From Kribbella sandramycini (GTDB lineage: Bacteria > Actinomycetota > Actinomycetes > Propionibacteriales > Kribbellaceae), in assembly GCF_013131805.1 (NCBI RefSeq), contig NZ_JABJRC010000005.1, forward strand, positions 248,001 to 312,000: a DNA stretch of 64,000 nucleotides. Reading direction: 5' to 3'. The position numbers and the translations under genes were made by a program. Under the pieces are notes generated by a model. That model was not told the DNA's origin. It did not search any database and saw nothing but the letters and a program-made list of their open reading frames with translations. Positions 34,803 through 45,376 of this stretch are shown piece by piece (position 1 is the first letter of the stretch; each line of letters starts with the position of its first letter).

Positions 34803-34816
34803 GTGAACTAGTTCAC
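34803..34816. promoter_or_regulatory. 14-bp perfect palindrome upstream of the DUF47-pit operon
   Basis: gtgaactagttcac reads the same on both strands. Each half contains GTTCAC, the core of actinobacterial PHO-box repeats, here inverted rather than direct. A further GTTCACC occurs at 34894-34900. It is likely an operator for the phosphate-transport operon. Confidence 0.55.
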
Positions 34817-34911
34817 CCCGACGCGCTACGTTGACCCCGCGGATGCAAGAACCGCGGGCTGTTCCCCCTAGCATGATCAACGGTTTGTCCCTCGTTCACC
34901 CGGAGCTTGAA

Positions 34912-35544
34912 GTGCCGTTACGTCTGCGTCCGAACGACCCGACGTTCTACGACCTTTTCACCGAGTCCGCCAACCACCTCGTGGACGGAGCTCGCATCCT
35001 CGCCGAACTGCTCGGCAGTACGGCCGGCAGCGGTCTGGCGGCCAGCCACCAGATCGCGGCCCAGATGAAGGATGCCGAGCACGCCGCGGACGAGACCACG
35101 CACTCGATCATCCGCAGGGTGAACTCGACGTTCGTGACCCCGTTCGACCGCGAGGACATCTACCGGCTCGCGTCCGACCTCGACGACGTCATGGACTTCA
35201 TGGAGGAGGCGGTGGACACGGTCCACCTCTTCAACCTGGAGAAGCTGCCGGAGGAGGTCGCCGAGCAGATCGAGGTCCTGCAGCGGGCCGCGCAGCTGAC
35301 CGCGGAGACGATGCCGCGGCTGCGCACGATGAAGGATCTCGCCGAGTACTGGATCGAGATCAACCGGCTGGAGAACACCGGTGACGCCGTCCACCGGCGG
35401 ATCATCGCGAAGCTGTTCAGCGGTGAGTACGACGCTCTCACGGTGATGAAGCTGAAGACCGTGGTCGACCTGCTGGAGGCGGCGATCGACGCGTTCGAGC
35501 ACGTCGCCAACACGGTCGAGCAGATCGCCGTCAAGGAGAGCTGA
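34912..35544 (+). CDS. DUF47 PhoU-like partner of Pit
   Basis: A 210-residue all-helical protein from GTG 34912 after GGAG. The pattern DPTFYDLFTESANHLVDGARILAELLG and EHAADETTHSIIRRVNSTFVTPFDREDIYRL identifies the DUF47/Pit-accessory family, with E/D-rich metal-binding helices. It gates or regulates the transporter encoded 2 bases downstream. Confidence 0.92.
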   Translation: MPLRLRPNDPTFYDLFTESANHLVDGARILAELLGSTAGSGLAASHQIAAQMKDAEHAADETTHSIIRRVNSTFVTPFDREDIYRLASDLDDVMDFMEEAVDTVHLFNLEKLPEEVAEQIEVLQRAAQLTAETMPRLRTMKDLAEYWIEINRLENTGDAVHRRIIAKLFSGEYDALTVMKLKTVVDLLEAAIDAFEHVANTVEQIAVKES

Positions 35545-35546
35545 GC

Positions 35547-36545
35547 GTGGAGCTCGCGCTCGTCGTCGCGGTCGTCGTGATCGCGCTGGTCTTCGACTAC
35601 ACCAACGGTTTCCACGACGCCGCGAACGCGATCGCGACGTCCGTCTCGACCCGGGCGCTGACGCCGCGGGTCGCGCTGATCATGGCCGCGGTCTGCAACT
35701 TCCTCGGCGCCCTGCTCGGCACCGAGGTCGCCGAGACCGTCGGCAAGGGCATCATCAACACCCCGGCCGGTCAGCACGGCCTGGTGATCGTCCTGGCGGC
35801 GCTGATCGGCGCCATCACCTGGAACCTGATCACCTGGTACTTCGGCCTGCCCAGCTCCTCGTCGCACGCGCTGATCGGCGGCCTGGTCGGCGCCGGCCTC
35901 GCGTCCAGCAGCGTCGTGCTCTGGTCGGGCATCGTCGACAAGGTCGTCATCCCGATGGTGATGTCACCGGCGATCGGCTTCCTCGGCGCGTTCATCGTGA
36001 TGACCGCGATCCTGTGGCTGTTCCGGCGCAGCAACCCCGGCAAGACCACGCGGGGCTTCCGGCTGGCGCAGTCGCTGTCGGCGGCCGCGATGGCGCTCGG
36101 CCACGGCCTCCAGGACGCCCAGAAGACGATGGGCGTGATCTTCCTGGCGCTGCTGACCACCGGGCACGTGCAGAAGGGCGACGGCATCCCGCTGTGGGTC
36201 AAGCTGGCCGCGGCGACCGCGATCTCCCTGGGCACGTACTCCGGCGGCTGGCGCATCATGCGCACCCTGGGCCGCCGGATCATCCATCTCGACCCGGCCC
36301 GCGGTTTCGCCTCGGAGGCGGTCGCGGCGAGCGTCCTGTACGTGATGGCGATCGGCCTGCACGCGCCGGTCTCCACGACGCACACCATCACCAGCGCGGT
36401 GATGGGCGCGGGTGCCACCAAACGGCTGTCCGCGGTCCGCTGGGGCGTCGCGAAGGGCATCATCACCGCCTGGGTGCTGACCATCCCAGCCGCCGGTCTG
36501 GTCGCAGCAGCTTGCTACTGGATCGCACACCTGATTCTGGAGTGA
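35547..36545 (+). CDS. pit: PiT-family low-affinity phosphate transporter
   Basis: A 332-residue transporter from GTG 35547. The two PiT signatures are DYTNGFHDAANAIATSVSTRAL (residues ~17-37, in part) and GHGLQDAQKTMGV plus the C-terminal GLHAPVSTTHTITSAVMG repeat. It moves metal-phosphate with protons or sodium. Co-operonic with the DUF47 gene. Convergent, one base apart, with the next gene. Confidence 0.93.
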   Translation: MELALVVAVVVIALVFDYTNGFHDAANAIATSVSTRALTPRVALIMAAVCNFLGALLGTEVAETVGKGIINTPAGQHGLVIVLAALIGAITWNLITWYFGLPSSSSHALIGGLVGAGLASSSVVLWSGIVDKVVIPMVMSPAIGFLGAFIVMTAILWLFRRSNPGKTTRGFRLAQSLSAAAMALGHGLQDAQKTMGVIFLALLTTGHVQKGDGIPLWVKLAAATAISLGTYSGGWRIMRTLGRRIIHLDPARGFASEAVAASVLYVMAIGLHAPVSTTHTITSAVMGAGATKRLSAVRWGVAKGIITAWVLTIPAAGLVAAACYWIAHLILE

Positions 36546-36546
36546 T

Positions 36547-37071
36547 CTAGCGGTTCCAGCGGCGGACTGCCTTCGCAACGTCCTTGGGACGGATGGCATC
36601 CAGGTTCTGGTCCCAGGCAGTGAAGAGGCGGTCAGCGAGGGCAGTGGCGTCCAGTGCAGCCTGGGGGCGCACTGCCACTGCCCAGGTGGCTGCGGCCGCG
36701 TGGCCCTGTTCGTAGAGCAGGTGGTTGACCGTGGCCTGGATGCGGGCGCGGTCCGGGCCGGTCAGGCCACGGGCCGCCCAGTCCTGCAGGATGGCCGGGT
36801 CGTCAGCGGTCATCTGCGCCAGGTAGGTCAGCGGGCCGCGCCAGAAGCCCCGGTGGCCGATGGTGTCCAGGCTCTCGAGCGGGAACCAGCCGTTGGCGCA
36901 CCGTCGTCCATTGACGGCCGCCTCGACCTCCCGGGCGCGCTCCGCGGACAGGTCGCGCGTCGACCAGTCGATGAAGTAGGCGCCGGCATCCGGCAGCCGT
37001 TCCGCGATCTGCGGCGCCACCGCCAGCGTCCCGGGATCGAACAAGCGCAGTTCTTCCGGTGCATCGAACAC
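36547..37071 (-). CDS. unknown 174-residue protein
   Basis: The start chosen is GTG 37071 after a purine-rich stretch; an upstream start at 37161 remains possible. It begins VFDAPEELRLFDPGTLAVAPQ and carries a Trp-rich C-terminal helical half (LQDWAARGLTGPDRARIQATVNHLLYEQGHAAAATW in parts). Soluble. It may be a small DUF-type protein of PlsC neighbours; no family recognised. Confidence 0.55.
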   Translation of the reverse strand: MFDAPEELRLFDPGTLAVAPQIAERLPDAGAYFIDWSTRDLSAERAREVEAAVNGRRCANGWFPLESLDTIGHRGFWRGPLTYLAQMTADDPAILQDWAARGLTGPDRARIQATVNHLLYEQGHAAAATWAVAVRPQAALDATALADRLFTAWDQNLDAIRPKDVAKAVRRWNR

Positions 37072-37174
37072 AAGCCATCCCCCGCCCGACAGGCACCCCC
37101 CAGGTCCCTGCTTTGTCAACAACAAGTGCCTTTCGTACCCTTGCGGACGGGCGAGGGTCAAGAGTCTGTCCGAA

Positions 37175-37933
37175 TTACTCCTGGCTCTGGGCTTTCTTCG
37201 CGGCCCGTCGTTCGAGCTCCTCGCGGTCTATCCGGTCGGCCTCGGCCGGGGTCGGCGCGGAGCCGCCGTACGCGGCCGGCAACCACCAGGCGCCGGCCGG
37301 TTGCTCCGGGTAGGCGCGGATCGTCTCGTCGAGCATCCCGGCCATCGTGGCGCGCAGCGCGTCGGTGGCCGCACCCGGGTCGTCGTCCGGCGTGACCGTG
37401 ATCGGCGCGCCGACGGTGATCGAGATCGGGCGATGCCGGGCGAAGTCCTTCGGATGGTCCTTGGTCAGGAACCGCTGGGTGCCCCACAGGATCATCGGGA
37501 TCACCGGGACGCCGGCCTCCGCGGCCAGCCGGACCGTGCCGGACTTGAACTCCTTCAGCTCGAACGACCGGCTGATCGTCGCCTCCGGAAAGACGCCGAC
37601 CACCTCCCCGGCGCGCAGAAAGTCCAAAGCCTGCTGGTACGACGCCGCCCCGGCGCTCCGATCGACCGGAATGTGGTGCATCCCGCGCATCAGCGGCCCG
37701 GAGAACCGGTTCCGGAACAACACCTCTTTGGCCATGAACCGGACCAGCCGGCCACTCGGCAGCGCGCCGTACCCGCCGAGGACGAAATCGACGTAACTGA
37801 TGTGGTTGAGGGCGATCAACGCACCCCCGGTCCGCGGCACGTTCGCCGTTCCGGTCAGCTGGAACCGCACGTCCAGCACCTTGAACGCCGTCCGGCAAAG
37901 GCCGACGACAGGCGGGTACACGAAGTCACGCAT
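37175..37933 (-). CDS. 1-acylglycerol-3-phosphate acyltransferase (PlsC-like)
   Basis: A 252-residue membrane-associated acyltransferase. Motif I is NHISYVD (HX4D), motif II IPVDRS, motif III FPEATISRS and motif IV VIPMILWGTQRF. It acylates lysophosphatidic acid in phospholipid synthesis. The C-terminal tail is Glu/Arg-rich. Divergent from thiC. Confidence 0.9.
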   Translation of the reverse strand: MRDFVYPPVVGLCRTAFKVLDVRFQLTGTANVPRTGGALIALNHISYVDFVLGGYGALPSGRLVRFMAKEVLFRNRFSGPLMRGMHHIPVDRSAGAASYQQALDFLRAGEVVGVFPEATISRSFELKEFKSGTVRLAAEAGVPVIPMILWGTQRFLTKDHPKDFARHRPISITVGAPITVTPDDDPGAATDALRATMAGMLDETIRAYPEQPAGAWWLPAAYGGSAPTPAEADRIDREELERRAAKKAQSQE

Positions 37934-37972
37934 TCAGAAACCCTACTAAGGTGTCGGTGACAATTGCAGATC

Positions 37973-39705
<1,733 letters not shown>

Positions 39706-39743
39706 ACCCACTGGTCGGCTGAACCGCTCCGGCGGCTGAATCC

Positions 39744-39790
39744 CGAAGGCCCCTGGAACCGCTGCCTGAAGCGGTTTTGGGGGCCTTCCG
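39744..39790 (+). terminator. terminator of thiC
   Basis: Long imperfect inverted repeat: cgaaggcccc ... aaccgct paired with agcggtt ... gggggccttccg around a short gcctga loop, about 40 bases after the thiC stop. Confidence 0.75.
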
Positions 39791-39944
39791 GCGGCGAAAA
39801 CCACACGTTTCGGGCTTACGCAGGGTGAAAGAGATGGGTGAGTCGAGATGCGAGAGTGCCCGGTTTGAGCGGAGAATTGGGGAATCGGCTGGCCTGCGAG
39901 GCGATCACGGGGAGTAGTCGGGTGAACCGATTCAGGTTTTTGCC

Positions 39945-39959
39945 TTCACTCTACGTGAA
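39945..39959. promoter_or_regulatory. inverted repeat in the satD promoter region
   Basis: TTCAC (39945-39949) and GTGAA (39955-39959) flank a five-base spacer about 45 bases upstream of the GTG at 40003, a plausible operator. The rest of the 297-base gap 39706-40002 holds only the thiC terminator and this promoter. Confidence 0.4.
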
Positions 39960-40002
39960 TAAGACTGTAGCCTTAACTGCGTTGGGAAGGAGGTGCGGCG
40001 CA

Positions 40003-40602
40003 GTGGTCTTCGTTCTCACGGTAGATCAGCGGGGCAGCCGAATCACGGGCGATCTCATACCCGAGCTACTGAACAGCCTCAATCGCCGGCCGCGCCGGCC
40101 CGGGCTGATCCGCAAGTTCGAGCGGACCGCCGGCGACGAGGTCCAGGCGGTGTTCGACGAGGCCAAGGCAACGATCGACGTGATCGTCGAATTGCTCCGC
40201 CGGGACAGCTGGTACGTCGGGCTCGGCATCGGCGAGGTGGCGCAGCCACTGCCGCGCAGTACGCGCGCGGGCAACGGCGATGCGTTCGTCCACGCGCGGG
40301 AGGCGGTGACGCGGGCGAAATCGAGCCCGCACCATGTCAATGTGGTCGGTTCGGACGAGCAGCTGGCCGACCGGGTCGAAACCGTGCTCTGGTTGATGGC
40401 ATCCGTACTGCGACGCCGCAGCGAACGCGGCTGGGCCGTCGCAGACCTGCTCGCGGAGGGCCTGACTCGACGGGAGATCGGCGTGAAACTGGGGATCAGC
40501 CAATCTGCGGTGACACAGCGGGCCCAAGCGGCCGGCTTCGCCGAGGAGCAACGCGGCCGCCTGCTGGCGACCGAGCTGCTCGACGCCGGGGCTGCTGCGT
40601 GA
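40003..40602 (+). CDS. SatD-family protein with helix-turn-helix
   Basis: A 199-residue protein from GTG 40003 behind GGAAGGAGG. The N-terminal part VFVLTVDQRGSRITGDLIPELL, FERTAGDEVQAVFDEA and STRAGNGDAFVHAREAV matches the SatD family and resembles a nucleotide-cyclase-like fold; the C-terminus has a helix-turn-helix (LTRREIGVKLGISQSAVTQRAQ in parts). A longer frame from 39838 is probably not translated. It overlaps the next gene by 4 bases. The cellular role is unknown. Confidence 0.75.
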   Translation: MVFVLTVDQRGSRITGDLIPELLNSLNRRPRRPGLIRKFERTAGDEVQAVFDEAKATIDVIVELLRRDSWYVGLGIGEVAQPLPRSTRAGNGDAFVHAREAVTRAKSSPHHVNVVGSDEQLADRVETVLWLMASVLRRRSERGWAVADLLAEGLTRREIGVKLGISQSAVTQRAQAAGFAEEQRGRLLATELLDAGAAA

Positions 40603-41153
40603 CGGCACTCGTCCTGGCGCTCACGGCCGCCGGTCTGGTCCTCGCAGTCCTGGCCTGGGTGCCCAAGGCGGGCTCCACGGTGGAGATCATCATCAGCGGC
40701 TTCATGCTGGCCTGTCTGATCGCTGCGGGGCTGCTACTGCTCGCAGCGAATGGCGTGGCCGACTGGCCGGAGCGCTGGTGGAACGTCCTGCTCCTGCTGG
40801 CTGGTGGGCTCGCAGTGACCGGAGGCGGTCCGCTGACGACGTCTGTGCTGGCTCTGGTGGACCGCGGGAACACCAGAGCCCAATCGACACAGAAAGCCGG
40901 TGAGGTGCTGCGAGGCGGCGCACTGATCGGTGCGCTCGAGCGGGGCGCCATCTACGGCGCTCTGGTCGCCGGCTGGCCGGAGGGGCTGGCCATCGTGCTC
41001 GCCATCAAGGGTCTGGCTCGCTACCCCGAGCTGCGCAGTCCTGACCAGCCCGCCTCCGTCACTCCGCAGGCAGTCGCCGAACGCTTCATCATCGGCACCT
41101 TCACCAGTGTGCTCTGGTCGGTCACCTGCGCCGGCTTCCTGCTGTCGAAATAG
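40599..41153 (+). CDS. membrane partner of the SatD-like protein
   Basis: A 184-residue membrane protein from GTG 40599 (GTGA overlap), with helices at about 3-20, 28-50, 62-75, 110-130 and 164-182. The short loop DRGNTRAQSTQKAGEVLRGG is conserved-looking and faces the cytosol. SatD-type genes are usually followed by such a gene, so the pair probably acts together. It ends 3 bases before the convergent RDD gene. Confidence 0.72.
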   Translation: MTALVLALTAAGLVLAVLAWVPKAGSTVEIIISGFMLACLIAAGLLLLAANGVADWPERWWNVLLLLAGGLAVTGGGPLTTSVLALVDRGNTRAQSTQKAGEVLRGGALIGALERGAIYGALVAGWPEGLAIVLAIKGLARYPELRSPDQPASVTPQAVAERFIIGTFTSVLWSVTCAGFLLSK

Positions 41154-41156
41154 CCC

Positions 41157-41876
41157 CTACTGCTGCGGCACCTTCACCACGTAGGTGTTGCAGACCTTGT
41201 CGTGCCAGGTCTGCTTCTTGTCGTCGAACAGCGGCCACAACGAGTCGAGGAAACAGGCGTTGTTGAAGATGCTCGACAGGATCTCGCGCAGGAAGCACTT
41301 CAGCGGGCCGATCGGCTGGCCGGTGTCGTCCGCGACCAGACGCAGCTTCAGCACGCTCTTGCCGACGCTCTGACCGGTCTTTCCCTGCCGGAACACGCGG
41401 TTCCACAGGCCGATACCCATGGAGATCAGCAGGCCGACGACGAACGCGATGATCGCCCAGGGCCGCGGCCCGTCGTCCGGGTAGGAGCGGGCCGCGTTCG
41501 CGAGCACGCTGCTCATGAACAACGCATAGCCGATGATCGCCGGGATGCCGGAGACGAAGAAGTCGACGAAGGAAGCGCCGACGCGCGGCAGCCACTCGGC
41601 CAGCTCACCGTGCTGCTGGCCGCCGTAGCCGTAACCGCCCGGCACCTGCGCGTACGGCGTCTGCCCGCCGTACGGCTGCTGACCGTACGGCTGCTGCGCA
41701 TGCGGCTGTTGCCCGTACGGCTGCTGCTGCCCGTACTGCGGCCCGCCCGGCTGCTGTCCGTACCCAGACTGGCCGTACGGCTGCTGGGGCTGACCATACG
41801 GCTGCGGCGACTGGCCAGGCGGGCTCCAGGGCTGCTGCGGCTCGTTACCGCCGGGTGGAGGGGTGGGAGTACTCAT
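41157..41876 (-). CDS. RDD membrane protein with Gln/Tyr/Pro-rich head (1)
   Basis: A 239-residue protein. About 85 N-terminal residues are low complexity (repeats of QQPYGQ and GGYGYGG), followed by an RDD domain with three helices (about 97-125, 137-158, 195-215) and the motif GKTGQSVGKSVLKLRLV. The tail LWPLFDDKKQTWHDKVCNTYVV matches the second RDD protein. Membrane-embedded; role unknown. Confidence 0.82.
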   Translation of the reverse strand: MSTPTPPPGGNEPQQPWSPPGQSPQPYGQPQQPYGQSGYGQQPGGPQYGQQQPYGQQPHAQQPYGQQPYGGQTPYAQVPGGYGYGGQQHGELAEWLPRVGASFVDFFVSGIPAIIGYALFMSSVLANAARSYPDDGPRPWAIIAFVVGLLISMGIGLWNRVFRQGKTGQSVGKSVLKLRLVADDTGQPIGPLKCFLREILSSIFNNACFLDSLWPLFDDKKQTWHDKVCNTYVVKVPQQ

Positions 41877-41890
41877 CTCAGGTCCGTTTC

Positions 41891-42481
41891 TCAGTCACGA
41901 ATGACGATGTCGTTGACGATCTTGTCGTGCCACGTCTGCACCTTGGCATCCCAGAGCGGCCACAGCAGGTTCAGGAAGCAGATGTAGTTGAACACGTAGG
42001 CCATCACCTCGCGGCCGAGGTTCGCGCCGAAGCCGAGCTGCTCGCCGGTCTGCGCGTGCACGATCCGCAGGCCGGTGATCTTCTTGCCGATCGACTTCCC
42101 GCTGCGGCCCTGGATGATCACCCGGTTCCAGAACCAGACCGCCAGCGAGCCGAGGAAGCCGAGCACGATCGCCACTCCGCCCGCCGCCGACTGCGGGCTG
42201 TTGCTGCTGAGCGCGATGGTCGCGATCAGGCCGATGCCGAGCGGGATGGACTGCAACAGGCTGTCGATGAGCGCGGAGCCGGCCCGGACGCCGAAGTCCG
42301 CGATCCGGCCGGGCGGCGCATAGGCGTAACCCTGCCCCGCGGTCGCTTGGACATAAGGGTTGTAGCCCGGCTGGAACTGCCCGCCGGGCTGACCGGGCGG
42401 AAGCTGCCCGGGCTGACCGGGCGGGAACTGCCCCGGCTGTCCGGGCGGGCCGCCGTACGGGCCGTTGGGAGGAGTGCTCAC
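41891..42481 (-). CDS. RDD membrane protein with Gly/Pro/Gln-rich head (2)
   Basis: A 196-residue paralog of the neighbouring RDD gene, 14 bases upstream of it on the same strand. The head carries PPGQPGQ repeats; the RDD domain shows GRSGKSIGKKITGLRIV and ends LWPLWDAKVQTWHDKIVND. The two probably form a heteromeric membrane complex. Confidence 0.82.
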   Translation of the reverse strand: MSTPPNGPYGGPPGQPGQFPPGQPGQLPPGQPGGQFQPGYNPYVQATAGQGYAYAPPGRIADFGVRAGSALIDSLLQSIPLGIGLIATIALSSNSPQSAAGGVAIVLGFLGSLAVWFWNRVIIQGRSGKSIGKKITGLRIVHAQTGEQLGFGANLGREVMAYVFNYICFLNLLWPLWDAKVQTWHDKIVNDIVIRD

Positions 42482-42536
42482 CTGGATTTCCTCTCGGGGC
42501 GGGATCAGGGACTGCCCGGCACGTTACTGTGGTGGA

Positions 42537-42962
42537 GTGAGTCAACCGGAGGGTGTTCTCGACCGGCGCGTCCAGCCGGTGGATCGACGGGTGCTCGGCC
42601 TCGCGGCGGTCGGCGTCGGAGGCTTCGGCCTGGCCGCGATCTACCAGCAGACCGGGCTCGGCATCCCGTGCCTGCTGCACGGGCTGACCGGTCTGAACTG
42701 CCCGCTCTGCGGCTCGACCCGGATGGCCGCCGCCATGCTGCGCGGGGACCTGGACGCCGCCTGGCACTTCAACCCGGTCGTCATGGTGCTGGGCCCGCTG
42801 ATCGGCGTTGCCGTCGGCTACCAATTGCTGGCCTGGGCGCTGGAGTCCGTGCGGGTGGCCCGGCTACCGCGGCTGAAGATGCGCCCGGCAACGGTCGACC
42901 GGGTGACCAAAGCCCTGCTGGTGCTGATGATCGGCTACGGCATCGCCCGCAACCTCGTCTGA
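42537..42962 (+). CDS. DUF2752 membrane protein
   Basis: A 141-residue protein from GTG 42537 with the DUF2752 motif NCPLCGSTRMAAAMLRGD (Cys55, Cys58), the next segment AWHFNPVVM and helices at about 20-38, 78-100 and 122-138. The family is widespread near RDD and DUF4190 genes; function unknown. Confidence 0.88.
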   Translation: MSQPEGVLDRRVQPVDRRVLGLAAVGVGGFGLAAIYQQTGLGIPCLLHGLTGLNCPLCGSTRMAAAMLRGDLDAAWHFNPVVMVLGPLIGVAVGYQLLAWALESVRVARLPRLKMRPATVDRVTKALLVLMIGYGIARNLV

Positions 42963-42990
42963 CGCCGGGTAGCAACCGCGCTACCCGGCG
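42963..42990. terminator. bidirectional terminator
   Basis: Perfect 11-bp inverted repeat (42963-42973 and 42980-42990) directly after the DUF2752 stop, before the convergent gene. Confidence 0.85.
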
Positions 42991-43004
42991 ACGACGTACT
43001 GCGA

Positions 43005-43538
43005 TCAGCGCGGGTAAACGGTGCCGGTCGCCAGGAAGATGATGTTCAGCACGGTGAAGGCGATACCGCCGATCCAGGCCACCTTGGCCAGGGTGTCCGG
43101 CTTGCCCTGCTCGCGGAACTTGCTCTGCCCGAACAGACCGAGGCCGATCGAGGCCAGCGGGCAGCAGAACCAGCAGACGATGCCGATGATCGCGAGGATC
43201 ATCGGAGTGTTGTTCTGCTCGGCGGTGGCGCCGTAGCCGTAACCGCCGGCCTGCGCACCACCCGGGTAAGCGCCGTACGGCTGCTGCGGCTGCTGGCCGT
43301 ACCCACCCGGCTGCTGGCCGTAACCGGGCTGCTGCTGCCCATAGCCGGGCTGCTGCTGTCCGTACCCACCGGGCTGGCCCGGGTAGCCGCCAGGCTGGGA
43401 CTGGCCGTAGCCAGGCTGCTGCCCCGGCTGCCCGTACTGGCCGGGTTGGCCGTAACCCGGCTGCTGCGGAGCACCCGGGTTGTCCTGCGGCCGGTTCGGG
43501 TCGTTCTGGTCATCGCCGGGAGGCGTCGGAGTGCTCAC
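43005..43538 (-). CDS. DUF4190-like small membrane protein with Gln/Gly/Tyr-rich head
   Basis: A 177-residue protein from the second of two GTG codons (43538), matching the MSTPTPP start of the RDD paralog. About 100 residues of PGYGQQQ-type repeats precede two helices (about 114-138 and 150-172) with [17 protein letters not shown] between them. This is the fourth protein in the window with such a head. Role unknown. Confidence 0.78.
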   Translation of the reverse strand: MSTPTPPGDDQNDPNRPQDNPGAPQQPGYGQPGQYGQPGQQPGYGQSQPGGYPGQPGGYGQQQPGYGQQQPGYGQQPGGYGQQPQQPYGAYPGGAQAGGYGYGATAEQNNTPMILAIIGIVCWFCCPLASIGLGLFGQSKFREQGKPDTLAKVAWIGGIAFTVLNIIFLATGTVYPR

Positions 43539-43657
43539 CACGGTCCCTTCTGGAGCGTCGAAGAATCCCTGCAGACTATCTGTGCCACGGGTCTGGGGTC
43601 ACGCACCCGCGCCGCCCGGCGAAACCGTTCGTTCTGCAGTGGTCGTTCTGCGGGGGA

Positions 43658-44434
43658 TCAGCCGAAGCGACCGGTGATGTAGTCCTCGGTGGCCTTCTCG
43701 GTGGGGTTGGAGAAGATCTGCTTGGTCGGGCCCATCTCGATCAGCCGGCCCGGCTTACCGGTCGCGGCCAGGTTGAAGAACGCCGTCTGGTCGGAGACCC
43801 GGGCCGCCTGCTGCATGTTGTGCGTCACGATGACGACCGTGAACCGGTCCTTCAGCTTCTCGATCAGGTCCTCGATCGCGAGGGTGGAGATCGGGTCCAG
43901 GGCCGAGCAGGGCTCGTCCATCAAGATCACCTCGGGCTCGACCGCGATCGCCCGGGCGATGCACAGCCGCTGCTGCTGACCACCCGACAGCCCCGCGCCG
44001 GGCTTGTCCAGGCGGTCCTTCACCTCGTTCCACAGGTTGGCCCCCTGGAGGGACTCCTCGACCACCTGGGTGAGCTTCTTGCGGTCCTTGACGCCGTTCA
44101 GCTTCAGGCCGGACGCGACGTTGTCGAAGATCGACATCGTCGGGAACGGGTTCGGCCGCTGGAACACCATGCCGACCACCCGGCGGACGGCGACCGGGTC
44201 GACGCCGGTCGCGTACAGGTCCTGCTGGTCGAGCAGCACCTTGCCCTCGACGCGGGCGCCCGGAATCACCTCGTGCATCCGGTTCAGCGTCCGCAGGTAG
44301 GTGGACTTGCCGCAGCCGGACGGGCCGATGAACGCCGTGACCGAGCGGGGCTCGATCGTCATCGACACGTCCTCGACGGCCTTGAAATCGCCGTAGTAGA
44401 CGTTGAGGCCGCTGACCTCGATGCGCTTCGCCAT
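43658..44434 (-). CDS. pstB: phosphate ABC transporter ATP-binding protein PstB
   Basis: A 258-residue ATPase: Walker [10 protein letters not shown], signature LSGGQQQR, Walker B VILMDEP, and the PstB-typical start [17 protein letters not shown]. Last gene of pstSCAB. No phoU follows, unlike in enterobacteria. Confidence 0.95.
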   Translation of the reverse strand: MAKRIEVSGLNVYYGDFKAVEDVSMTIEPRSVTAFIGPSGCGKSTYLRTLNRMHEVIPGARVEGKVLLDQQDLYATGVDPVAVRRVVGMVFQRPNPFPTMSIFDNVASGLKLNGVKDRKKLTQVVEESLQGANLWNEVKDRLDKPGAGLSGGQQQRLCIARAIAVEPEVILMDEPCSALDPISTLAIEDLIEKLKDRFTVVIVTHNMQQAARVSDQTAFFNLAATGKPGRLIEMGPTKQIFSNPTEKATEDYITGRFG

Positions 44435-44455
44435 ATCGACTCAGAACCTCTCTGA

Positions 44456-45376
44456 CTATTTCGACTTGATGGTGCTGAACCGGGCGACGAGCCGGGCCAG
44501 CAGGTTGAGGGCAAGGACCAGCAGGATCAGCGTCAGCGCGGCCGCCCAGACCCGGTCCGCGGCCGGCTGCAGCGCCAGCTCGGTCCGGTCCTGGTTGATC
44601 ATCGTCGGCAGCGCGCCCATGAATCCCTCGAACGGGTTCAGGTTGATGTTCTTGGAGTAGCCGACCAGGATCAGCAGCGGCGCGGTCTCACCCATCACGC
44701 GGGCCAGACCGAGCATCACGCCGGTGATGATGCCGCCGAACGCCGTCGGCACCACGACCTTCAGGATCGTCTTCCACTTCGGCACCCCGAGCGCGTACGA
44801 CGCCTCCCGGAGCTCGTCCGGCACCAGTTTCAGCATCTCCTCGGTGGAGCGCAGAACGACCGGCAGCATCAGCAGCACCAGTGACAGCGAGACCGCGAAC
44901 CCGACCCGGTTGAACCCGAAGACCGTGATCCAGACCGCGTAGATGAACAGCGCGGCGACGATCGACGGAACGCCGGTCAGGATGTCGATCATGAAGCTGA
45001 CCGCCCGGGCGACCTTGGTGCCCTTGCCGTACTCGACCAGGTAGACCGCGCCCAGGATCGCGATCGGGACGGCGATCGCCGCCGTGATCAGCGCCATGAT
45101 CAGCGTGCCCATGATCGCGTGGTATGCGCCGCCGCCCTCGCGGCGCACGGTGATCCCGCGCTGCGACTGACTCCACCATTCCGCGTTCAGCAGCAGGTGG
45201 TAGCCCTTGCTGATCACGGTCCAGAGGATCCAGACCAGCGGGATGATCGCGATCACGAAGGCGAGCACGATCAGCACCGTGGCCAGCGTGTTCTTGAACG
45301 CCCGCGCCCCCGACCGGCCGGTCAGGTCCAGCGCTTTGCCGTCGTACGCCGGCTTGTTCTCGACGATGGCGGTCAT
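44456..45376 (-). CDS. pstA: phosphate ABC transporter permease PstA
   Basis: A 306-residue permease with six helices and the ABC permease EAA-type loop (EASYALGVPKWKTILKVVVPTAFGG in parts). It overlaps pstC by 4 bases (45373-45376). Confidence 0.93.
   Translation of the reverse strand: MTAIVENKPAYDGKALDLTGRSGARAFKNTLATVLIVLAFVIAIIPLVWILWTVISKGYHLLLNAEWWSQSQRGITVRREGGGAYHAIMGTLIMALITAAIAVPIAILGAVYLVEYGKGTKVARAVSFMIDILTGVPSIVAALFIYAVWITVFGFNRVGFAVSLSLVLLMLPVVLRSTEEMLKLVPDELREASYALGVPKWKTILKVVVPTAFGGIITGVMLGLARVMGETAPLLILVGYSKNINLNPFEGFMGALPTMINQDRTELALQPAADRVWAAALTLILLVLALNLLARLVARFSTIKSK

Noticed and set aside
41640-41870. possible CRISPR or tandem repeat in ctgctg/ccgtacgg-rich DNA
   Set aside because: The repeats are in-frame codons of the low-complexity heads of RDD proteins; no regular spacer structure.
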